Shown here: one piece after another, positions 7,524 to 15,610 of the stretch | How the letters are laid out: the number at the start of each line of letters is the position of its first letter | How positions within the stretch are numbered: position 1 is the first letter of the stretch | Source of the DNA: JAAFIP01 sp043721235 | GTDB taxonomy: Bacteria > Pseudomonadota > Gammaproteobacteria > Burkholderiales > Burkholderiaceae_C | Direction of reading: 5' to 3' | Assembly (NCBI GenBank): GCA_043721235.1 | Contig: JAYSRE010000146.1 | Span: 1 to 28,890 of the forward strand | DNA length: 28,890 nucleotides | Translations under genes and position numbers: made by a program | The notes under the pieces: model-generated | The model's input: the letters and a program-made list of their open reading frames with translations, nothing else | What the model was told of the DNA's origin: nothing | Database searches by the model: none

Positions 7524-8834
7524 ATGGAAATTTTAGGTATTGGCGCATTTTTACTGGTACTCATGTTGATGCTGCTGTCCGGTGGCGTATGGATAGCCAT
7601 GACTTTGGCGATATGTGGCTGGGTAGGGCAGGTTTTTTTTACCACCACCCAGCCGGGCCTTAACTTATTTTCAGCTTTTTGGGAAAGCAGCGCCAGCTGG
7701 GAGCTGGCAGCCCTGCCTTTGTTTATTTGGATGGGTGAAATTTTGTTTCGCACCAAGCTCAGCGAAGAAATGTTCACCGGTTTGGCACCTTGGCTGGGCC
7801 GGGTGCCAGGCAGGCTGTTTCACACTACTATTTTAGGCTGCGGTATTTTTGGTTCGGTATCTGGCTCATCTGCCGCAACCTGCGCCACCATAGCCAAGGT
7901 CTCGCTGCCAGAGCTGAACAAGCGCGGGTACAACGAAACCATCACCTTAGGTTCATTGGCTACGGCTGGTACTTTGGGTATTTTGATTCCGCCTTCCATC
8001 ACCATGGTGGTTTACGCGGTGGCGGCTGACGCATCGATCATCCGTATTTTTCTAGCAGGTTTTTTGCCGGGCATTTTGCTTATGGGCTTGTTTTCGGGCT
8101 ACATCGCGTGGTGGTCCATCAAAAATAAACACCTTATGCCGCCAGATGAACCGGTAGTGAGCTTTAAAGAAAAGTTGCGACTGTCTAGAAATCTTATTCC
8201 TTGCGCCCTATTGATCGTATTTATTTGCTGGTCGCTCATAGCGGGCTGGGCTACCGCTACCGAATGTGCTGCTTATGGCGTGGTGGGGGCCTTAGCACTA
8301 GCGCTATTTAGCCGTTCGCTAACCTGGGCTAATTTTTGCGAAGGCTTGATGGGCTCTGCTCGTACCAGCTGCATGATCATGTTCATTTTGGCGGGCGCTG
8401 CATTTTTAACCAAGACAATGGCTTTCACAGGTATACCGCGTGAGCTGGCCGAGTGGGTTAATTCAATGAACCTGTCTCCCTATGCGTTGATTGGCTGCCT
8501 GGTTGTGGTTTATTTGGTGCTGGGCACTGCGTTAGACGGTATCAGCATGATTGTGTTGACAGCCGCCGTGGTGATGCCCATGGTACAAAAAGCCGGTTTT
8601 GATTTGGTATGGTTTGGCATATTTGTGATTTTGCTGGTGGAGATTGCAGAGGTTACACCGCCAGTAGGGTTTAACTTGTTTGTTTTGCAAAACATGACGG
8701 GCAAAGACAGTAATTTGATTGCCAAAGCGGCTATTCCCTTTTTCTTTTGTTTAGTCGTGTGCATCGCTTTGATCACCATCTTTCCGCAAATTGTGACCAT
8801 CGTGCCTGACATGTTGATGGGCAAGCCCAAATGA
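7524..8834 (+). CDS. TRAP transporter large membrane subunit DctM
   Basis: The 436-aa protein has about a dozen hydrophobic helices and the DctM signatures: MGEILFRTKLSEEMFTGLAPW, the conserved GSVSGSSAATCATIAKVSLPEL, GTLGILIPPSITMVVYA, and VTPPVGFNLFVLQ near the C-terminus. It forms the transport path that takes substrate released by DctP across the inner membrane, coupled to sodium. Length and order (P-Q-M) are normal. A GAAGAGA ribosome site precedes the ATG at 7524. The following 77 bases hold only the leader of the DctP relic. Confidence 0.94.
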   Translation: MEILGIGAFLLVLMLMLLSGGVWIAMTLAICGWVGQVFFTTTQPGLNLFSAFWESSASWELAALPLFIWMGEILFRTKLSEEMFTGLAPWLGRVPGRLFHTTILGCGIFGSVSGSSAATCATIAKVSLPELNKRGYNETITLGSLATAGTLGILIPPSITMVVYAVAADASIIRIFLAGFLPGILLMGLFSGYIAWWSIKNKHLMPPDEPVVSFKEKLRLSRNLIPCALLIVFICWSLIAGWATATECAAYGVVGALALALFSRSLTWANFCEGLMGSARTSCMIMFILAGAAFLTKTMAFTGIPRELAEWVNSMNLSPYALIGCLVVVYLVLGTALDGISMIVLTAAVVMPMVQKAGFDLVWFGIFVILLVEIAEVTPPVGFNLFVLQNMTGKDSNLIAKAAIPFFFCLVVCIALITIFPQIVTIVPDMLMGKPK

Positions 8835-8911
8835 AACATGCTAATGCGGTGCCTGCTGCCCACCTAGTGGTTGCTAGCGCATGCGTTGTGTTCCCAAGTT
8901 AAGGATTCACT

Positions 8912-9427
8912 ATGAACACCCTACATTCGGTGGCTGCTATTACGGTCGCTCTGGGTAGCTGCGGCAGTGCTTGGAGCCAAGCCCCCGGTTCAGGTGCGGA
9001 CTCTATTCCATTTGTAGTGGGCTCTTATGCCGATGCCTTGCGCATGCGGCAGCTGCAGCGTCCCGGCATAGAGCGTGCAGCGGCCATGCAAAACCTCAAG
9101 GTCTTGTATTCACAAAAACCCATCAGCACTGAGGCAGACTTTCGCGGTAGCCACATGCGCACCTACAACGCTAGCACGCTGCGTATTGCCGAGCTATTGG
9201 GTGCTAAACCTGTTGATGTGCCCATGGTAGAAGTTGCCAAAGCACTGGCCGAGGGCCGCATGGACAGCATGATCACATCGTCGGTTACGGGGGCCGAAAA
9301 CAAAGTCTGGAGCCACATCAACAACTACTCCGAAATAAACGCTTGGGTAAAAAAATTCAGCCGTGAATGGGTGCGCTCAGTAAGTAACGACCCTAATGCC
9401 CTGTTCATCCCTTTTTATGCACAGTAA
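8912..9427 (+). pseudogene. Shrunken DctP relic with intact frame
   Basis: The 171-aa frame begins with a signal-peptide-like segment (MNTLHSVAAITVALGSCGSAWSQ) preceded by AAGGA, then jumps directly to ADSIPFVVGSYADA, which corresponds to DctP residue ~90. Compared with the DctP at 5922-6887 it lacks about 70 residues of the first lobe, about 10 residues around the VPWPPQG block (LKVLY joins SQKP directly), and most of the C-terminal third after EINAW. The arginine motif survives as HMRTYNASTL. It cannot fold as a normal two-lobe receptor. All losses keep the reading frame, so it may still be translated; a relic is the simplest reading. It lies between dctM and the oxoprolinase. Confidence 0.75.
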
Positions 9428-9472
9428 AGCTGCTAAGCGGTATTGTTAAATTTTGCACAACTTCTCAAAACT

Positions 9473-12400
9473 ATGAGCCTCTCACACACCGCATCTCCCC
9501 GCTGGCAATTTTGGATCGACCGTGGCGGTACATTCACCGATGTGGTAGGCAAGCGCCCTGATGGCACGCTCGTTACCCATAAACTGCTTAGCGAAAACCC
9601 TGAGCAGTACAAAGATGCTGCAGTGGCGGGTATTCGCCATTTGCTGGGCCTTCAACCCGATCAAGCGGTTACGCCCGCGCTGGTGGAATGTGTGAAGATG
9701 GGCACCACGGTGGCCACCAACGCGCTGTTAGAGCGCAAGGGCGAGCCGACGCTGCTGGTAACGACCCAGGGTTTTCGGGACGCGCTGCGCATTGCCTACC
9801 AAAACCGCCCGCGTTTGTTTGACCGCCATATTGTGCTACCCGAACTGCTTTACAGCGCTGTTATTGAGGCCCATGAACGCATAGCTGCCGATGGTGGTGT
9901 AGTGCAGGCTTTAGACGAATCACTATTAAAAGCAGAGCTGCTTGTCCAGTATTGTCTTGGGCTGCGCTCGGTAGCGATTGTATTTATACACGGTTACCGC
10001 TATACCCAGCATGAGCTGGCAGCACGCCGCATTGCTATCGAGGTAGGTTTTACGCAGATCAGCGTCAGCCACACAACCAGTCCAATGATGAAGCTGATAA
10101 GCCGGGGCGACACCACCGTGGTGGATGCTTACTTGTCGCCTATTTTGCGCCGCTACGTCAACCAAGTGGCGGGCGATATGCCGGGTGTGAAAGTGTTTTT
10201 CATGCAGTCATCAGGCGGCCTAACGGATGCGCATGCCTTTCAAGGTAAAGATGCAATTTTGAGTGGCCCAGCAGGCGGTATTGTGGGCATGGCCCGCACT
10301 GCGCAACTGGCGGGCCACGATAAAGTAATTGGCTTTGACATGGGCGGTACCTCGACCGATGTAAGCCATTTTGCAGGCGAATTTGAGCGCGAGTTTGAAA
10401 CGCAAGTTGCTGGTGTGCGCATGCGAGCACCAATGATGAGCATACACACCGTGGCGGCGGGTGGCGGGTCGCTGCTAGAGTTTGATGGGGCACGCTTTCG
10501 CGTAGGACCCCAAAGCGCAGGTGCCAACCCCGGCCCAGCCTGCTACCGGCGTGGCGGCAAGCTGGCCGTGACCGACGCCAACGTAATGCTAGGCAAAGTG
10601 CAGCCAAGGTACTTTCCAGCAGTATTTGGACCTAAAGCCGACGAAGCACTGAGCTACGAAGCTACGCTAGAAAAATTCAGTGACATGGCGGGCCGGGTAG
10701 GCCTGGCGCAAGGCAAGCAGGTCAAGGCAGAAGTCGTGGCTGAAGGCTTTATTAATATTGCCGTGCAGCAGATGGCCAATGCGATTAAAAAAATCTCTGT
10801 GGCCCGTGGTTACGATGTCACACGTTACACGCTGCAGTGCTTTGGCGGGGCGGGCGGGCAGCATGCTTGCCTGGTGGCCGACGCGCTGGGCATGACGCGC
10901 GTGCTGGTGCATCCGCTGGCAGGCGTGTTAAGTGCGTATGGCATGGGCTTGGCCGACCAAAATGTGATTCGAGAACAGGCGGTAGAGGCCCGTTTGACGC
11001 TGCAGGCTTTGGCGGATGTGCGCAATACACTGGCCGTGCTGGCCAGCGCAGCGCGTGCTGAGCTAGAGCGCCAGCAGGTGGCCCAAGGCGCGGTCACGGT
11101 GCACCAGCGCGTGCACGTTAAATACGAAGGCACAGACACTGCATTGGTTGTGCCTGTGGGCGATCTGGAGGCTATTCAAAATGCGTTTGAGCGTGCCTAC
11201 CAGCAGCGCTTTGCTTTCTTGATGCAAGGCAAAGCTATGGTGGTGGAGGCGGTATCGGTAGAAGCCACTATTGGTGGCGATGCGCCCGTCGAGCCGAGCC
11301 ACCCGCTGTACCCAGCGCGTGCGGTGCCTGCCCGCGAGACGGTGCGCATATACAGCGGCGGCCACTGGCATGATACTGCACTGGTAGTGCGGGGTGACAT
11401 GCGCGCAGGCGACGTAGTGCCCGGCCCGGCCATCATTGCCGAGAAAAACGCTACCACCATAGTGGAACCCGGATGGGAAGCTAACCTGACCGTGCTAGAC
11501 CATTTGGTGCTGGAGCGAAAAACCCAACGTGCCGTGACTTACGCAGCAGGCACCACTGCAGACCCGGTATTGCTAGAGGTGTTTAACAACCTTTTTATGA
11601 ACATTGCCGAGCAAATGGGTTTGCAACTACAAAACACGGCGTACTCGGTCAACATCAAAGAGCGTTTGGACTTTAGCTGCGCGCTGTTTGATACCCAGGG
11701 TAATTTGATTGCCAATGCACCGCATATGCCAGTGCATTTGGGCAGCATGGGTGAGAGCATTAAAACTGTGATTCGCGAGAATGCAGCCACCATGCAGCCG
11801 GGTAACGTGTATGCGCTGAATGACCCCTACCACGGGGGTACACATTTGCCCGATGTAACCGTTATCACCCCTGTATACCTGGGTGATCAACCCGTTTTTT
11901 ACGTAGGCTCACGCGGCCACCAAGCTGACATTGGCGGCACCACGCCCGGCTCGATGCCGCCGTTTTCTACCCGTATTGAAGAAGAGGGCGTGCAGATCAA
12001 CAACTTCTTGCTGGTAGAGCGCGGCGTGCTGCGCGAGGCCGAGATGGTGGCACTGCTAGAAAGCGGGCAGTACCCCAGCCGCAATCCCTACCAAAACATG
12101 GCCGATCTCAAAGCGCAAATTGCCGCCAACGAGAAAGGCGTGCAGGAGCTGCGTAAAATGGTGGACACTTTCAGCCTAGATGTCGTGCAAGCCTACATGC
12201 GCCACGTGCAAGACAATGCAGAGGAGTCGGTGCGCCGCGTGATTACCCAGCTTAAAGATGGCCAGTTCACGCTACCCCTAGACAATGGCGCGCAAATAAA
12301 AGTGGCTATTCGTGTGAATGCTGCCCAGCGCACTGCAGAAATCGACTTTACCGGTACCTCGCCGCAGTTGCCCAATAACTTTAACGCACCCACTGCGGTG

Positions 12401-13111
12401 TGCATGGCTGCTGTGCTGTATGTGTTTCGCACCTTGGTAGATGACGATATTCCGCTGAATGCGGGTTGTCTTAAACCCCTCAAGGTCATCATTCCCGCAG
12501 GCAGCATGCTAAATCCCAACCCGCCTGCATCGGTGGTGGCGGGTAATGTGGAGACCTCTACCTGCATAACCAATGCACTTTACGGAGCACTGGGCGTGAT
12601 GGCCGGTGGCCAGCCCACGATGAATAACTTTACCTTTGGCAACGAGCAGCACCAGTACTATGAAACCATTTCTGGCGGAAGCGGCGCGGGGGGCGAATGC
12701 AATGCGCAGGGTAAAGTTAACCAAGGGTTTAACGGAACATCCGTGGTGCAAGCGCACATGACCAACTCACGCATGACTGACCCCGAGGTGCTGGAATTTC
12801 GCTTTCCTGTACGTTTAGAAAGCTACGCCATACGCGCAGGTTCTGGTGGGGCAGGGCAGTACACCGGCGGCAACGGCGGCGTACGGCGCGTGAAGTTTTT
12901 AGAGAAAATGACGGCAAGTATCTTAAGCAATGGCCGCATACACCCTGCCTTCGGTATGGCCGGTGGCGCGCCTGGCGCGGTAGGCATCAACCGGGTAGTG
13001 CGCGCCGATGGCCACAGCGAGGAGCTTGGGCACATTGGCCAGGTAGAAATGCATGTTGGTGATGTGTTTGAAATTTACACTCCCGGTGGCGGTGGTTTTG
13101 GTGCATGTTGA
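9473..13111 (+). CDS. oplAH: 5-oxoprolinase (ATP-hydrolysing), fused HyuA-HyuB type
   Basis: The enzyme opens 5-oxo-L-proline to L-glutamate at the cost of ATP, in the cytosol. The 1212-aa protein from the ATG at 9473 joins a hydantoinase A part (about residues 8-690) and a hydantoinase B part (about 697-1212), the arrangement of eukaryotic-type 5-oxoprolinase. The N-terminal phosphate-binding loop is DRGGTFTDVVG (16-26); a second actin-like loop reads GFDMGGTSTDVSHF; MGTTVATNALLERKGE is also typical. The C-terminus ends GGGGFGAC. No good ribosome site precedes the ATG; a TTG at 9443 would add 10 residues. N-methylhydantoinase is the main alternative, but fusion of both halves and the DUF1445/TRAP context favour 5-oxoproline. 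Confidence 0.9.
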   Translation: MSLSHTASPRWQFWIDRGGTFTDVVGKRPDGTLVTHKLLSENPEQYKDAAVAGIRHLLGLQPDQAVTPALVECVKMGTTVATNALLERKGEPTLLVTTQGFRDALRIAYQNRPRLFDRHIVLPELLYSAVIEAHERIAADGGVVQALDESLLKAELLVQYCLGLRSVAIVFIHGYRYTQHELAARRIAIEVGFTQISVSHTTSPMMKLISRGDTTVVDAYLSPILRRYVNQVAGDMPGVKVFFMQSSGGLTDAHAFQGKDAILSGPAGGIVGMARTAQLAGHDKVIGFDMGGTSTDVSHFAGEFEREFETQVAGVRMRAPMMSIHTVAAGGGSLLEFDGARFRVGPQSAGANPGPACYRRGGKLAVTDANVMLGKVQPRYFPAVFGPKADEALSYEATLEKFSDMAGRVGLAQGKQVKAEVVAEGFINIAVQQMANAIKKISVARGYDVTRYTLQCFGGAGGQHACLVADALGMTRVLVHPLAGVLSAYGMGLADQNVIREQAVEARLTLQALADVRNTLAVLASAARAELERQQVAQGAVTVHQRVHVKYEGTDTALVVPVGDLEAIQNAFERAYQQRFAFLMQGKAMVVEAVSVEATIGGDAPVEPSHPLYPARAVPARETVRIYSGGHWHDTALVVRGDMRAGDVVPGPAIIAEKNATTIVEPGWEANLTVLDHLVLERKTQRAVTYAAGTTADPVLLEVFNNLFMNIAEQMGLQLQNTAYSVNIKERLDFSCALFDTQGNLIANAPHMPVHLGSMGESIKTVIRENAATMQPGNVYALNDPYHGGTHLPDVTVITPVYLGDQPVFYVGSRGHQADIGGTTPGSMPPFSTRIEEEGVQINNFLLVERGVLREAEMVALLESGQYPSRNPYQNMADLKAQIAANEKGVQELRKMVDTFSLDVVQAYMRHVQDNAEESVRRVITQLKDGQFTLPLDNGAQIKVAIRVNAAQRTAEIDFTGTSPQLPNNFNAPTAVCMAAVLYVFRTLVDDDIPLNAGCLKPLKVIIPAGSMLNPNPPASVVAGNVETSTCITNALYGALGVMAGGQPTMNNFTFGNEQHQYYETISGGSGAGGECNAQGKVNQGFNGTSVVQAHMTNSRMTDPEVLEFRFPVRLESYAIRAGSGGAGQYTGGNGGVRRVKFLEKMTASILSNGRIHPAFGMAGGAPGAVGINRVVRADGHSEELGHIGQVEMHVGDVFEIYTPGGGGFGAC

Positions 13112-13274
13112 GTAAAGGTTCTTGAAGGACTGCAGCGTTGATGTTAATTAAAAATAGCGTCTGTGTAGAACCAAAGTTAACCGTTTGCATTTAGGTACAA
13201 ATAGGCCATCCCAGCCAAGTCATCCAAGCCCGAGTGGCCCGCGTTGTAATGGGGTCAGATTTACGGAGACCACC

Positions 13275-13685
13275 ATGGCGATTTTTTATTTTCAGCGGTT
13301 TTTAGCCCAACGTGCCGCCCTGGCCATTGGCTTGGCCACTATGGCCAGCCTGGCCCACGCACAAACCGATGTTCAAGTGAGCGTGGGTGGCACCATCAAA
13401 CCTGGCGTGTACGGCCGGGTAGTGGTGGGCGGCAGGCCACCCCCCGTGGTGATTTACCCTGCGCCGGTCATCATTGTTCAACCGCCAGTGGTGGTGCAAC
13501 AAGCGCCCATTTACATGCATGTGCCGCCCGGCCACGCCAAAAAATGGTCTAAGCATTGCTACAAGTACAACGCTTGCAACCAGCCCGTGTATTTTGTGCA
13601 AAACGACTACCGTGGCTATGAAGGTTACGATAAGCATGGCGGCAAAAAAGGAAAGCACCGTGTCAAGCACGGAGACGACGATTAA
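13275..13685 (+). CDS. Small secreted protein of unknown function
   Basis: With the ATG at 13275 (ACGGAG 6 bases before it) the protein has 136 aa. A signal peptide covers residues 1-30 (QRFLAQRAALAIGLATMASLAHAQ). The mature part begins TDVQVSVGGTIKPGVYGRVVVGG, runs through a proline/valine-rich stretch (PPPVVIYPAPVIIVQPPVVV), and then has VPPGHAKKWSKHCYKYNACNQPVYFV with two cysteines. It ends in a Lys/His/Asp-rich tail. I recall similar small periplasmic proteins with the PPGHxKxWxxHCxxYxAC...PVYFV block in other Burkholderiales, none with a known role. An upstream start at 13185 would hide the signal peptide and is rejected. It stands alone between the oxoprolinase and the sox regulator. 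Confidence 0.75.
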   Translation: MAIFYFQRFLAQRAALAIGLATMASLAHAQTDVQVSVGGTIKPGVYGRVVVGGRPPPVVIYPAPVIIVQPPVVVQQAPIYMHVPPGHAKKWSKHCYKYNACNQPVYFVQNDYRGYEGYDKHGGKKGKHRVKHGDDD

Positions 13686-13825
13686 TTTGAACCGCGCCTG
13701 CATCCGCATCCACAACCGAGCAAGCTCTATTCCTGAAATAGCAGTGGTTACTGCTCACGCTCAGACGGGCGGACAAATTTTCGTGTAAACCCTAGTATCA
13801 AGAAAGTTTAAAAGTAATTACTATT

Positions 13826-13849
13826 AGTATTTGCTTATATTCAAATACT
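13826..13849. promoter_or_regulatory. Candidate SoxR operator and -10 region
   Basis: A perfect inverted repeat, AGTATTTG - 8 bases - CAAATACT, ends 3 bases before the soxR start codon. A second perfect dyad, AGTAATTACT, lies at 13813-13822. The spacer contains TATATT (13836-13841), which would serve as a -10 element and put the transcript start at or next to the ATG. Autorepression by the ArsR-type protein is the natural inference. Confidence 0.6.
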
Positions 13850-13852
13850 TGC

Positions 13853-14230
13853 ATGTCTCAGCCCCTGTCCTTAATCGAAAGTGAAGACGCACAGCAGTCT
13901 GGCCGGGTGTTTGAATTGGCTGCTGAGTTGTTTACATTGCTGGGCACGCCCATGCGTTTGCGCATACTGAACGCGCTGTGCGAAGGCGAGAAGTCGGTAT
14001 CGCAGGTGCTAGAAAAAATTAACACTACCCAGCCCAATTTAAGCCAGCATTTGGCTGTGATGTACCGCAGCGGCATATTGGCAAAACGCAAAGAAGGCAC
14101 GCAGGTGATCTACCGCGTGCAAAGCGAAAAAGCCCTTACGTTATGCCGCAGCGTGTGCGCGCAAATCGCCATAGAGATGGACGACGCACCCCTGATGCCG
14201 GCGAGCGAACGCTTGCTGGTGCGGGCTTAG
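13853..14230 (+). CDS. soxR: ArsR-family sulfur-responsive repressor (SoxR/SqrR/BigR-like)
   Basis: This 125-aa winged-helix repressor is positioned directly before the sox genes. The HTH spans about residues 30-85 (LLGTPMRLRILNAL, then NTTQPNLSQHLAVMYRSGIL). Cysteines 43 (NALCEGEKSVSQV), 98 and 102 (LCRSVC) are placed like the two reactive cysteines of persulfide sensors SqrR/BigR, which form a polysulfide bridge and release DNA when sulfide or persulfide is present. It therefore probably induces the sox genes in response to reduced sulfur. No ribosome site precedes the ATG and the operator abuts it, so the message may be leaderless. It is unrelated to the redox regulator SoxR of enterobacteria. 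Confidence 0.87.
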   Translation: MSQPLSLIESEDAQQSGRVFELAAELFTLLGTPMRLRILNALCEGEKSVSQVLEKINTTQPNLSQHLAVMYRSGILAKRKEGTQVIYRVQSEKALTLCRSVCAQIAIEMDDAPLMPASERLLVRA

Positions 14231-14260
14231 CCACTGTTTTTACCCAGATAGCACCAACCC

Positions 14261-15610
14261 ATGCGCAACAACCGATTTTTGCAACCTGCGCCCGAGAATT
14301 TTTTAAGCCCAAGCCAAATTGCTTTTGTGCATGGTGGCCGGCGCGGCTTTATGGCGGGAGTTTTTAGTGCCGCTGTGACGGCTGCAGTGGCCGCCGCAGG
14401 AGGTGTGGGTTCGTCAAAAGCACGCGCTGCTGACGATACTAACATTGTCAACCTGCCCGGGCACACCAAGTCTTTGGGCCAAGGCGTGGCAGCACGCGGC
14501 TATGGCGTGCCCAGTGTGTACGAAAAGAATTTGCAACGCCGCGAAAGCCCAGGCCTTACGCGGGTGAGCCAAGCGGGTGTGAGCTTTGCGCCGCTGCAAG
14601 GTTTGTTCGGCATCATCACTCCCAGCGGGTTGCATTTTGAGCGGCACCACCAAGGCTGGTGGGACATTGAGCCTGACAAGCACCGGTTAATGGTTAATGG
14701 CAGCGACGAGACCCTGCTTAAAAAACCGATGGTATTTACCATGGACGATCTGATGCGCCTGCCCAGCGTATCGCGCATGCACTTTATCGAATGCGGAGCC
14801 AACACCGGCATGGAATGGGGCAATGTGGCGGTGCCCACCGTGCAGTACACCCACGGCATGCTCAGTTGCAGCGAATTTACCGGCGTGCCACTGAAAACTT
14901 TGCTTGACATGTGCGGCGCTGACTATCGACGCGGCAAGTTTGTACTGGCCGAAGGCGCTGATGGCTCTAGCATGACGCGCACCATACCCATGAGCCTGAT
15001 CGACAGTGGCGAAGTGCTGGTAGCCTACGGCCAAAATGGTGAAATGCTGCGGCCTGAAAATGGCTACCCTCTGCGCCTGGTGGTGCCTGGTGTGCAAGGC
15101 GTGAGCTGGGTCAAGTACCTGCGCCGCATTGAACTGGGCGACATGCCGTATGCCACCAAAGACGAGACCATCCACTATGTTGATCTGCTGCCTGACGGCC
15201 AGCATCGCCAGTACACCAGTATCCAAGAGGTCAAGTCTGTTATCACCAGCCCCAGTGGTGGGCAGGTGCTGTTAGACCAAGGTTTTCACAACATTACAGG
15301 CCTCGCCTGGAGCGGGCGCGGCAAGGTGCGCAAAGTGGATGTATCGGTAGACGGTGGCCGCAATTGGCAAAGCGCCCGCTTAGACGGCGCAGTGCTAAGC
15401 AAATGCCTAACCCGCTTTAATTTTGACTGGCGCTGGGACGGTAAACCTGCTTTGCTGCTATCCCGTGCCGTGGACGAGACAGGGCACGTACAGTCCACTT
15501 ATGCTGAGCTGCGCAAGGTGCGCGGCACGCGGTCGATTTACCACAACAACGCGATTCAAACCTGGCTGGTGAGCGAGAACGGCGAGGTGAAAAATGTTCA
15601 ACTTTCTTAA
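14261..15610 (+). CDS. soxC: Sulfane dehydrogenase molybdenum subunit SoxC
   Basis: SoxC with SoxD oxidises the sulfane sulfur bound to SoxY by six electrons in the periplasm. The 449-aa protein has a twin-arginine signal (GRRGFMAGVFSAAV at residues 26-39), matching export after cofactor insertion. The sulfite-oxidase-type molybdopterin domain follows, with the molybdenum-ligating Cys178 in HFIECGANTGMEW. A dimerisation domain fills the C-terminal part (KVDVSVDGGRNWQSARL). It begins 30 bases after soxR and overlaps soxD by 17 bases. Presence of SoxCD predicts complete oxidation without sulfur globules. Confidence 0.95.
   Translation: MRNNRFLQPAPENFLSPSQIAFVHGGRRGFMAGVFSAAVTAAVAAAGGVGSSKARAADDTNIVNLPGHTKSLGQGVAARGYGVPSVYEKNLQRRESPGLTRVSQAGVSFAPLQGLFGIITPSGLHFERHHQGWWDIEPDKHRLMVNGSDETLLKKPMVFTMDDLMRLPSVSRMHFIECGANTGMEWGNVAVPTVQYTHGMLSCSEFTGVPLKTLLDMCGADYRRGKFVLAEGADGSSMTRTIPMSLIDSGEVLVAYGQNGEMLRPENGYPLRLVVPGVQGVSWVKYLRRIELGDMPYATKDETIHYVDLLPDGQHRQYTSIQEVKSVITSPSGGQVLLDQGFHNITGLAWSGRGKVRKVDVSVDGGRNWQSARLDGAVLSKCLTRFNFDWRWDGKPALLLSRAVDETGHVQSTYAELRKVRGTRSIYHNNAIQTWLVSENGEVKNVQLS

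Noticed and set aside
9473..13111. N-methylhydantoinase as the identity of the fused HyuA-HyuB protein
   Set aside because: Hydantoinases of this family are usually two separate subunits; fusion and the neighbouring DUF1445 and TRAP genes favour 5-oxoprolinase, though assay would be decisive.
13112..13274. Possible gene or element in the 163-base gap after the oxoprolinase
   Set aside because: Only a weak GGTTCT/AGAACC pairing and a ribosome site for the next gene are visible; no terminator or promoter could be assigned with confidence.
13740..13755. Perfect AGCAGT-GGTT-ACTGCT hairpin after the small secreted protein gene
   Set aside because: No T-run follows, so a terminator call is not supported; the dyad is short enough to be chance.
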